A stretch of DNA of 64,000 nt, taken from assembly GCF_041381155.1 (NCBI RefSeq), contig NC_091136.1:48536284-48600283 (forward strand), written 5' to 3'. Origin of the DNA: Argopecten irradians. Its lineage: Eukaryota; Mollusca; Bivalvia; Pectinida; Pectinidae. The notes beneath the pieces were generated by a model that worked only from the letters and a program-made list of their open reading frames with translations, ran no database searches and was not told where the DNA came from. The translations under genes were made by a program, and so were the position numbers. Position 1 is the first letter of the stretch. Each line of letters starts with the position of its first letter. This document shows positions 38,592-49,391 of this stretch, piece after piece.

Positions 38592-41500
38592 TAGGCCATG
38601 GGCTAGGAGGGTCCCACATGCACCCCCCCCCCAAACCTCCGAACCAATATTTTTCTGAACCCTTATGACCCACTGATCACAAATCCAAATGTTAACATTG
38701 CATAAGTTGGGATGAACTTCCGGTTATGACGTCATCAAGATGGCTGCCATCTCGAATTTCACTAAAAATTGAAAAATAGTCATAACATTAACATTTTTCA
38801 ACCGAAGTAGACAAATGAGGTATCAAAATGATCACAATAGAACAACAAATACATATCAGGACCAAAAAAATCCAAGATATGTAGTGATTTCTACGCAGGA
38901 AATGAAAAAATCGGATTTAAAGCTCAAAAATGGTGATTTTTCAGCAAATTTTTCATATTTTGTTTGACGCAGCAAAAATGTTACCCAACAGCAATCTATT
39001 ATTTCTAATAAGTTTTTGACCACTTGTCAATCAGTTTAAGCAACAAAAAACAACCAAAACAAATGTTAACATCGTATAATTTCCGGTTATGACGTCATCA
39101 AGATGGCCACCATCTCGAATTTCACTGAAAAATGAAAAATAGTCATAACATTAGCATTTTTCAACTGAAGTAGACAAATGAGGTATCAAAATGACCACAA
39201 TAGAACAACAAATACATGTCATGACCAAATAAGCCAATATATGTAGTGATTTGAACGCAGGAAATGAAAAAATAATATTTTAAGCTCAAAAATTGTAATT
39301 TTTCAGCATTTTTTCATATTTGGCTTGACGCAGCAAAATTGTTTCCCAACAACAAATTGTTATTCACAATCAGTTATTTGACCTCTTATCAATCTGTTAA
39401 AACAACAACAACAAAAATATATAGAAATGCAACAGAGATTTGTTATACCATCATTTGGTTTACAAAACATCACCGGATGCGGCATATGACTGAATATAAC
39501 ATTGGCTATTGACGATTTATATCTTAACAAATTTGAATTTAAAGTTGGCTGAATATCTAAGTGGGACTTCAAAATAATCCATTTTCATGCTCGAAATTTT
39601 GTAGACTAGTAGCCTCTCAAATTGAATTATTACAGCAAAACGCTAACTAATAGCTATAGGGGTATCAAATTAAAGTTCCGTAAATACCATGAAACTTTTC
39701 GAAACATATTGTGTCTTTTAGAAAGAGCACATCCATTGTTTATTTCCCGTGTATAACGCAAGATATAAGATGGTTACTACAGTGTCACATATTTCTTTCA
39801 CTAGTTCTTAATGCTAATCATTTTCGTTGTGCGTGCTTTCTCGCCAGAGTGTCGTCTTCGACCTCGGTGACCTGATGTGACATTACATTACCGGGTTACC
39901 ATCGTGGTTCTAACTTGTCAACTGTCCATGGTCAGAGTTAAGATCAGAAACATCGGCTTCAGGGATGTGGGAGCTCTTCCTGTTTCCAACCTAGTTTCAC
40001 CTAGATTCACATATCGTATATGATGTTCCAGACTTCCCCGGCATGATGGAAAAGACACCAGATCAACATTCTGCGGAGGGTTGAGTTGGTTCTCCTTAAT
40101 TCGTATGAAGCACAATTCCTAATTCTTGTGAACCTCAGTGACCATAGGTGGCACAGGTGGATTCTTTGAGGTCATAAATGAGGTCTGCAGTGAAGTTTCA
40201 CTCTTTGCCAAGTCTGGAAAGCACTTTAGAGAACTTTTTACTGGAGAGTCTTCAATGGTCTCTTTGCGCATACACCAGATGTGACACAACCAGCACCTTC
40301 AATGGAGTGGGAAAAGTCAGACCAATGAAAAACATTTAACATTTATGCCCTCATTAATGACCTCGATGATATCACCAGTGCCATTTATGGTTGCACGAGG
40401 GTCCACAAGATTGATGAATAGTACTTCATACGAATTATGGAGTTATGTGCTAAAGAGAACCAATTCCACCATTGGAAGAATGTGCATCTGGTGTAATTTC
40501 CATTATGCCGGAGAAGTCTGAAACAGCATATACGTACGATATGTTAGAATCTGAAAGAGATCCCACATCCCTGAACCTGTTGTTCCTGATATGAACTCTG
40601 GTCATGGATGGGTCATAAAAGGCTAGAACAACACTGGTAATGCAGTGTCACATGAGCTCATCGACATCGAAGACGTCGATTTGGCTTTCGACGAATTGGA
40701 TACTGATATCTCGAGTACTCTGATTCGGACTGCATGTACCAGCTACCAGATATGCCGAGTCTCTTCAGTGGATAGGTCAGTGAGGCGAGAAAGCACGCAC
40801 AATGATAATGGTTATCATTGAGAACCAGTGAAAGACATATTAGTGACATTGTAGTAACCATATGACATTTTGCTTATGCTATGCATAGGAAATAAACAAT
40901 GAATGTGTTCATTTTCAAAGACACAAACGCTTTGGGAACTGTTAATGATATTAACGGAAACACAGGCTTAGCTTAGGTTACATTTGTTACGCTATCAGTA
41001 GGTGTTGTGTTATTTTTGAGACGCTGCTAATCTATAAAATTGAGGGTATAACAATAATTCTTTTTTTGCATTTCTATATATTTTTGATGTTGTTGTTTTA
41101 ACAGATTGATAAGAGGTCAAATAACTGATTGTGAATAACAATTTGTTGTTGGGAAACAATTTTGCTGCGTCAAGCCAAATATGAAAAAATGCTGAAAAAT
41201 TACCATTTTTGAGCTTAAAATATTATTTTTTTTCATTTCCTGCGTTCAAATCACTACATATATTGGCTAATTTGGTCACGACATGTATTTGTTGTTCTAT
41301 TGTGGTCATTTTGATACCTCATTTGTCTACTTCAGTTGAAAAATGCCAATGTTATGACTATTTTTCATTTTTCAGTGAATTTCGAGATGGTGGCCATCTT
41401 AATGACGTCATAACCGGAACTTATACGATGTTAACATTGGTTTTGGTTGTTTTTGTTGCTTAAACTGATTGACAAGTGGTCAAAAAACTTATTATAAATA

Positions 41501-41915
41501 ATAGATTGCTGTTGGGAAAACATTTTTGCTGCGTCAAACAAAATATGAAAAATTTGCTGAAAAATCACCATTTTTGAGCTTTAAATCCGATTTTTTCATT
41601 TCCTGCGTAGAAATCACTACATATATTGGATTTTTTGGTCCTGATATGTATTTGTTGTTCTATTGTGGTCATTTTGGTACCTCATTTGTCTACTTCGGTT
41701 GAAAAATGTTAATGTTATGACTATTTTTCAATTTTTAGTGAAATTCGAGATGGCGGCCATCTTGATGACGTCATAACCGGAAGTTCATCCCAACTTATGC
41801 AATGTTAACATTTGGATTTGTGATCAGTGGGTCATAAGGGTTCAGAAAAATATTGGTTCGGAGGTTTGGGGGGGGGGGGGTGGGAGCATGTGGGACCCTC
41901 CTAGCCCATGGCCTA
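38592..41915. mobile_element. Complete long foldback element, copy B, 3.3 kb palindrome
   Basis: The left arm (38592 to about 40106) and right arm (about 40427-41915) are inverted copies, with a loop of about 320 bp between. The ends are TAGGCCATGGGCTAGGAGG and its complement CCTCCTAGCCCATGGCCTA, flanked by GTG on both sides, a possible 3 bp target duplication. The outer 900 bp of the arms are nearly identical; inner parts differ by deletions. Each arm contains two tandem subunits of about 370 bp, both with TGACGTCA and AAGATGG (38728 and 39090 on the left). A poly-C/poly-G tract lies just inside each end. No transposase is seen. ORFs over it are arm artefacts. Confidence 0.88.
40627..40821 (+). 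pseudogene. 64-codon open frame in the right arm of foldback copy B
   Basis: An open frame between TAG (40624-40626) and TGA (40819-40821) contains ELIDIEDVDLAFDELDTDIS. It has the same length and frame as the stretch at 467-661 of copy A. No start codon lies at its front and the product is not recognised. The corresponding part of the left arm (around 39840) is broken by deletion. Confidence 0.3.
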
Positions 41916-43018
41916 GTGCGTTATCCCATTGTGATGGATATTTGATTGCTTACTTCACATCGACATTCGAGTTTGTCGGTCTGGCTTATTTATCTAATTA
42001 CTTAATTTATTTTAATTTAACAAAATTCGATTGACACTTCTGCCGGGTAACTTAGTACATTGTAATTGCTTTAGTTTATGACCCAGTGTGATTAACCAAA
42101 TAACAGACAAGAAAATAAATGAACATATGACTGAAAGGTTATTTTTTGTTACTTAGCGGTCTGCTTATTTACAAAACAATCATTGTTCTTTGCCCTTTTT
42201 TCAATATTTTTTTATCTAATTGGCTTAACTGGTTATCGAAATCACATTATGAACGTTGGTGGTATAAATTCTGCTAATTTTCCTCATTGAGTAATTAGTA
42301 TCTGTTCTACTTTAACAACTACTATATCTCTCACAACACACAAAATATGTTATGATGCTGTTTAATTTACTAGTGGAGTGGCTAAGCATGAAAATCGTTA
42401 AAGTTTGAAGAAAGCATGAAACTTTGCATATGGCTTCTTTGGGACATCAGGTTTCAGGAAAAAAATGTACCCAAAAAAATCATGGCCGCTAACGGCCGCC
42501 ATATTGGTTTTCAAAATGGCTGCCAAAAACCACCTTCTGCGACCCATATCTTACGTTCTATACCAGCTAGAACCAAACTTTAAACGTGTACTCCCATATT
42601 TTTGATACTTAGGATCATTCTGGTAGTGTTAAACTTCATGTAGAAAGACCACCATTTTGCATTCCAAGATTGCCGCCAAGTTTATTACATGTGCCTATAT
42701 CTATATATAATAATAATATGATGATTGGCTACATGCAAATACAGTGAGTATTTATATTTTGTAGCCTTTGATACAAAATAATTCGATTCTTATTTAGTTT
42801 TCAAAATGGCTGCCAATCTGAAATTCAAGATGACCGGCAGCATTAAATTAAAGGTACATAAATTAACCGAAACGGCTGATAATATATGAAACATTACTTT
42901 AAAACTTGAGTCCCAAATGTTATTAACTTTTGTAAAAATTACAATTAGAATTATTCTCTAAACCAATATGAATAGATGAATTGAATGCAAACGTTAATTT
43001 CCATAAAGCGGGTCGTTT

Positions 43019-43255
43019 ATGATCCCCGACGTCGTCCTTATCATTTCATCCTTTCGGACAGGTATCGGACCTTTAACTATTTCAGTGTACAGCAGCTTGA
43101 AAAACGTTTATGTTCCACATCTATTTTCATGCCTGAAAGATGATTGTAGTTCTAGAATCAAATTTTACACGAAAGCAATATTTGCCATTCTGGAAAGAAC
43201 CTCCATACAAGAATTCAGTGTTTTAACTCTAAAAAGAGGCTTGGGCAGAAAGTAA
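43019..43255 (+). pseudogene. Unrecognised 78-codon ORF inside the second element
   Basis: A continuous ATG-started frame of 78 codons directly inside the left arm, with a hydrophobic start (MIPDVVLIISSF) and a basic end (LKRGLGRK). It has no recognised domain. It may be the front of the element's decayed protein or an open frame by chance. Confidence 0.25.
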
Positions 43256-43567
43256 GTTCATATCTAATTAGAGAAAAATTCAAATTGATCTGTGAAATCG
43301 TCTATATCATGTAATTGGAACTAACCTTTCCTGAAGGAGATCTTCATTACATCATCACAATAACCTATTGGTATACTTTACACTGTCTACAAATGCAAGA
43401 TGTGCCAAAACCTTATAGAAGATACTTTAGAGACTCATTGATGTCATTCGGAAGAAATTAAAAGATATGCTATATGATAAACTGAATAGAGCAGAGCAGG
43501 TGTTTCCTCAAAATCTCCTTTTTGAAAGTGGAATGTAATATTATTTGCCAGAAGAATGGAAATATTC

Positions 43568-44747
43568 ATGGCGGCTAACGGATATATTTTGGCTAAAGCA
43601 AGAAGGCATTCAAGGCTTCAAATTGTTTATCATGACTGCAATTATTTAATGCATATGGATGATATCACACCTCTATTCCTGACCACAGCAAGGGAATTAT
43701 CAGAAAATGTTTAACCGAAATCACTTTGCCAGTCATCCGAGAGATACTTTGTGTGATGGAGAAATATCAGACCTGCAGGCAGAAGCACTAAATGCAAGGA
43801 TATCATTTGGGATTCGTCTTCCAAAGGAGGCTTCTCATCTCAGGCAATTTGATGTGGATTCAGGGGAAGATATTCCCTCTATTGTTAATAATCAGATGAA
43901 ATGTCAGGGAAATTAGTTCGATGGAATCCCGAACGACTCCAACATGAGGAGACTCCACTTCTGGAAGGACTCCCATTAAGTTCATAGCAAGGTTTTGCCA
44001 ACAAAGCTGGGATGTCTACCTCGTCTGACATAACCCCTTGTGGTACGTCTATCAGTATGACAGAAGTGGCACTAGAACTAACCACAAACAAGTCCTTGAG
44101 AAGATAGTCATAAGTACATTTAAGTCAAAACGTTACAGATGTTTGCTGAACCTCTGAGCTAGAACTCCCAATCTCATTACTGGAGATGAAGGTGGCGAAG
44201 GCAAGACATGTGATGGTGTTGAATTAAGAACAGATATGAAGCGCTTTGCTAGCAGTGCAGTATATGCAAACTAAATCCACCTAAAACGCATAGCCACCGT
44301 CAGGAAAACATGCATACGGCACCAAGTACTTGGTGAAAATATATTGCAGCGATGTAGAACAGAAGAACAATAAGACTTTAAACTAAACAAGTGCAAACTA
44401 TTGAGATGATAGAGAGTATAAACAATGTTAGGACCACATAAACAGCAAACTTAGTCAGATATTGGTCATCTGGACAACAAACTAACTTAGTCAGATATTG
44501 GTCATCTGGAACCTTGCCTAATTTAGTTCTGGTTAACGTCGATATATGACAAAAAGTTGGACCGATAGTTCAGGCTGCTGATTGTGCCACCAAGAACTTT
44601 TTGGCGTTCTACAACCCCAGCTCCTTAAAAAAGTATAGCGGTTGCCACGAGAAGGCGCTAAGTGAATTGACAGACATCATGAAAAGAGAAAAAAAAATCA
44701 AAGAAGCCCTAGCCACTAAAAGAAAACACTTTCATAAACTTTGCTAA
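43568..44747 (+). pseudogene. Decayed coding core of the second long-inverted-repeat element
   Basis: Protein-like stretches occur in successive frames. The frame at 43568-43714 contains YILAKARRHSRLQIV and HMDDITPLFLTTARELSE. After a frameshift the frame from about 43707 to 43916 has HFASHPRDTLCDGEISDLQ and LNARISFGIRLPKEASHL. Next comes a 43900-43980 stretch with KLVRWNPERLQHEETPLLEG, and 44550-44747 with QAADCATKNFLAFYNPSSLK and ELTDIMKREKKIKEALATK. Polar, charged and non-repetitive composition distinguishes these from the repeat shadows around them. I do not recognise the family. A direct 36 bp duplication (44450 and 44486) lies between the segments. Alternative: a captured host gene fragment. 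Confidence 0.45.
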
Positions 44748-46160
44748 AGGCAGATAGAGATGACAGACGTCTGTATGATCTAAAGAAGGAATTTATACAT
44801 ACATGAGAAATAAGGTGGATTGTGTGTTCTCACCATAAGGTAAAATGTGTGTCTAGATGTTCTCAAGTGGTTATGGATGACTTGACAGTTCCATAGGAGT
44901 TACGCTATGAGGAAGGATTTGAAAGGAGGAAGACGAAGTGTTAAGGTTTGGTAAAAGATACCGATATCCTAGAATCTAGGAATGGGTGTTCCTGTTTCCT
45001 GCACGTTCAGCTTAAAAGATATTGCCAACATTTATTATGGGTTGTGACAAGAAATCAACTGGATTTACCGCCAAAAACAAGAGAATGTGCCCTATTGATC
45101 GCAGTAGAGGTGACAAGGTATGAGTTAGGTGTTATCTGCAAATAGGCAGTGATTTTGTCAATCGCTGTTGACTTGCGACTTTGAGGATGTTCCAGTTGAG
45201 AATTCGATAAAGCCTATGAAAGATGATCCTCTGATAACGCCTGCAGAGTTGCAATTTAAGACATTTCATACATATCAACATTTTCAGAGTGTTAACTTGA
45301 TTTTTTGCTCGATCACTTACAGAGTGAAATACGGAAACAACTTTAATCTAAACGGCCATCTTGGATTTCAAAATGGCGGTCATGATGAAATTAAAATAAG
45401 AATAAAATCATTTATGTATCAAACACTACAAAAATATAAGTACTCTCACTATATTTGCTTAAAATTAGCTTATATAAATGCATTATATATAAAGATATAG
45501 TTCGAAAAGTTGGCGGCCATCTTGAAATACAAAATGGCGATCCTTCTACCTGAAGATTAACGATACCAGAACAATTATAATAAGTACCAATAATATGGGT
45601 GTACACGTTTAAAAATGTTAATTTGATTTTTGCTTGATAATTTACAGAGTGAAATTAGGAAACAACTTTAATTTAAATGCCATATTGAATTTCAAAATGG
45701 CGGTCATGTTGAAATTGAAATAAGAATCAAATTATTTATGTATCAAACACTACACAAATGTAAGTACTCTCACTATATTTGCTTAAAGTCAGCTTATCCA
45801 TTTTAATGCATTATATATTGAGATATAGCTCACAAAGTTGGCGGCCACCTTGAAATACAAAATGGCGATCCTTCTACATGAAGTTTAACACTACCAGAAT
45901 GTTCCTAAGTATCAATAAAATGGGTATAGACATTTAAAGTTTGGGTTTAGGTGGTATAGAACGTGAGTTATGGGTCACAGAAGGTAGTTTTTGGCGGCCA
46001 TTTTGAAAACCAATATGGCGGCCGTTAGGGGCCATGATTTTTTGGGGTCCATTTTTTTCCTGAAACCTGATGTCCCAAAAAAGCCATATGCAAAGTTTCA
46101 TGCTTTCTTCAAACTTTGAACGATTTTGCCGAAAAATCAACCTTAGCCGCTCCACTATAT

Positions 46161-48156
46161 ACAGCTCTCACGCAAAAAAGTGTCCAATCATTTTCATTTA
46201 GTATTGGTATGACACAAAAAATCAGAGAAAAAATGACCATTGTTTACATGAATATATTCATTATACATATAGTGATTATTTCTGTATTCATACTGATGTT
46301 TAATACGATAGCACCTTGGCGACGTACATACAGGGTGCATTTAAGCTTTAGCACAGAAGATATTTACCCCACACTAGATCATTTGGTTAGATATCATTAT
46401 TGTACCTATGTACGGAAATGAAAAAAATGTATTATGATATCTTATTGCCATACTTTGCCCTTCTATACCAATTTCAAGTACATTATTGTAGATTAATTTC
46501 AAGTCGACTTTGCATCAATTTTTTTTCAATCATATCAGAGAAAGTAGGAAAACGACAGGATATAGGTCAAGAGGGGGTTTGATTTCGTTAAGCAATTTTA
46601 ACTTTGTTATGTATTGCTTGCCTAGAATTTTTACTGTCATCAGTTGTCCATCTGCCGCATGTGACCACTTCGTCAATAAGTAGGATCCTTGCCTTGTGAA
46701 GGTATATTATATTCGTGGGCGGGCGGCGGTAATCAGGCTTACTACAGTCCAGTAGTGATAATGGTATACCGGCAGTGACAGGCAATTTGTGTGTGTGACC
46801 CAATGACGACCCTGAAGTGAGAGGAAGGAGTAACCATGGCTAGTCTCACAGCTATACCCATCAAGTTATATATAATCAATGGTTATAATCCATATTATAG
46901 ATAAAAAGTACGTACCTTGGGGGCAGATATAATTTTCCGTTAAAGAAAATAATAAGAATAATTAGAATAATAAGATAAATAATCAGAAAGCTGAACCTTT
47001 GTGAGATAATGCATTGAAATTATGCAAGTATGCAATTCATGATTTTGAAATTTCTAGATTTCAAGATGTGAAAACTGATTTCGACTACTTAATTGAAAAT
47101 AAAATCATGGCTGATGATAAGAAAGATGCAATGGAACAGAGGTATGCTAGTTTAAGGTAAATAATAGAAAAATGTAACAGCGGGAAAATAGACCGCGTTG
47201 TAGTTCTGGTACAACTGGGTACATGATGGTTCTAGGTTATTTTTGTATAGATAGGCCTTGGTGCTTCAATGCTTGGCGACATGTAAATTATTAACACAAT
47301 TGTCATTACTATCTCAACTTCGTAAAAAAGCAATAAATAGTTCCCATCTGTTAACAGATAACCACTAAGAAAGCGTATTATTCCTTAACCGCCAGCAACA
47401 ACAATGATAACCTATCGTAATCAAATCTAAATGGCTGGATGGAGAATAATAAATCGATGTGTATGTAATCTCTACATGTAAATACTTTTGGATGAAAATA
47501 TACCGTTACAGTTATACCAATGCCTTTCGGTTTAGTCATATGTATTCCACTGTCTTCTCCAGCGTCCATTTTATGTACTGCGTGAGTTTACAAGATACAG
47601 TCAATGCTGGATGTACTAAACTGTCTTGATTATGTTGCGTAGGTTTTCTAGCCATGGTATAAGGCACAATCGGGTTGTATGTCTACGTCAAGATATTTGT
47701 AAACTTCTTTTATTAGATTTCCTAGAAATATATATGCATTTAATTACGGTGTAAAGTTTTCATCGCTAATTCTTATATTTTTTATGTAAAATCGACATAT
47801 AAATGTATCAATACACATGAATGTGGAGTTAAATGCATTCCTGTTATTTGCATGGTTTTACTGTAGAAGTCTCTGGTTAATCACAGTAATACCAGTTCTA
47901 AATTGATTTTTGTTATGAAGCTATCTCACAATATTCACTTGCTGGTCCGGCTACGAAGGGAATTGAAAGAACTGAAACAGGTGGATATTTATATGTGTTT
48001 CATTACATGCTTGAATTGTATATAGTTCATTTTAGTTAATATTGTGTGTCTTGTTTAATACCATACACCAGGTCCAGTAATCCTTGCAGGGAATGTGTGA
48101 CATCGGTCGCTGAACTATCAGTAGGTCTTCCGATAAGTAAACAGAGCAAACTATAT
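46161..48156. other. Non-coding gap
   Basis: AT-rich sequence between two foldback elements with only short ORFs (60-101 codons) lacking domains. Nothing else is supported. Confidence 0.5.
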
Positions 48157-49391
48157 ACAAATATGTATGGAACGCCATAGCTGTCTCATATGGTTCAAAT
48201 ATACTATGTGAATTTGTGTTCTCATTATATTGTATGGTTTTATCATTATATAATTTGATCTTATCAATATATGGTATCATTTTATCTATATTTGATTTGA
48301 TTTGACCAATGTATCATTTACTTCTATCACTATTTTATTTTCATGTGTCATGATATTATTGTCTTTTATCATTATATCAATCGATGTTATCACTATTTGA
48401 TTTGGTGACACATATATTTGATTTACATCTACCATTGTTTTATTTGGTGTTATTATTGTATTATTTTCATTTATCGTTATATTATTTGATTTCATCTTTA
48501 TTTGATTTGATTTCATCTTTATTTGAAGTATAACCATATAATGGAAAAGTATAACCATATAATGGAAAAGTATAACCATACAATGGTAAAGTATAACCAT
48601 ATAATGGAAAAGTATAACCATACTATGGAAAAGTATCACCATATAATGGAAACGTATAACCATAAAATGGAATAGTATAACCATATAATGGAAAAGGGTA
48701 ACCATACAATGGAAAAGTACAACCATATAATGGAATATAATGGAAAAGTATCACCACACAATGGAAAAGTATAACCATACAATGAAAAAGTATAACCATA
48801 TAATGGAAAAGTATCACCATATAATGGAAAAGTATAACCATATAATGGAAAAGTATAACCATACAATGGAAAAGTATAACCATATAATGGAAAAATATAA
48901 CCATTTAATGGAAAAGTATCACATATAATGAAAAAGAATAACCATATAAAGTATCTATGGAATAAAATAATGATGTTTGGGAATAATGTAAAGTAGAATC
49001 ATACAATGGTAAAATCAAATCAAATAAAGATGAAATCAAATCAAATAAAGATGAAATCAAATAATATAACGATAAATGAAAATAATACAATGATAACACC
49101 AAATAAAACAATGATAGATGTAAATCAAATATATGTGTCACCAAATCAAATAATGGTGAAATCGATTGATATAATGATACAAGAAAATAAAACCATGACA
49201 AATGAAAATAAAAAAATAGTTAAAGCAAATGATACATTGGTCATATCAAATCAAATATAGATAAAATGATACCATATATTGATAAGATCAAATCATATAA
49301 TGATAAAACCGTATAATATAACGAAAACACAAATTCATATAGTATATTTGAATCATACGAGACAGCTATGGCATTCCATAAATATGCACCA
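48157..49391. mobile_element. Third foldback element with a minisatellite loop
   Basis: Left arm 48157 to about 48530 and right arm about 49010-49391 are inverted copies. Matching landmarks are ATGGAACGCCATAGCTGTCTC (48169) with the complement of GAGACAGCTATGGCATTCC (49361), and TGACACATATATTTGATTTAC (48403) with its complement near 49120. The loop is a 21 bp minisatellite. ORFs on both strands over the element result from its AT-rich, low-complexity sequence. No transposase is present. Confidence 0.85.
48530..48955 (+). repeat. 21 bp minisatellite in the foldback loop
   Basis: About 20 units of 21 bp: GTATAACCATATAATGGAAAA. Each unit carries the near-palindrome CCATATAATGG. Variants replace AACC by CACC and AATGG by CAATGG. 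Because 21 is a multiple of three, ORFs run through it on both strands. Confidence 0.92.

Larger units (their letters stand above)
42371..46160. mobile_element. Second long-inverted-repeat element
   Basis: The ends TAGTGGAGTGGCTAAG (42371) and CTTAGCCGCTCCACTA (46143-46158) are inverted copies, flanked by TA. The inverted arms extend at least 600 bp inward, with shared blocks AGTTTGAAGAAAGCATGAAA (42400), TTCAGGAAAAAAATG, GGCCGCCATATTGGTTTTC (42495) and GAAACCTGATGTCCC on the complement (46061). The right arm holds a tandem duplication of about 324 bp (about 45322-45645 and 45646-45960). Between the arms lies about 2.3 kb with decayed coding sequence. Large arms plus a coding core suggest a once-autonomous DNA transposon. 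The superfamily is not recognised. Confidence 0.8.

Noticed and set aside
41209..41463. 84-codon ORF inside the foldback arm
   Set aside because: It reads the right arm of the palindrome; the same sequence in the left arm is not open in a matching way and no domain is seen.
48286..49260. ORFs on both strands with MVILFHY or MEKYNH repeats
   Set aside because: They translate the 21 bp minisatellite and the inverted arms of the foldback. The unit length is a multiple of three, so open frames are automatic.
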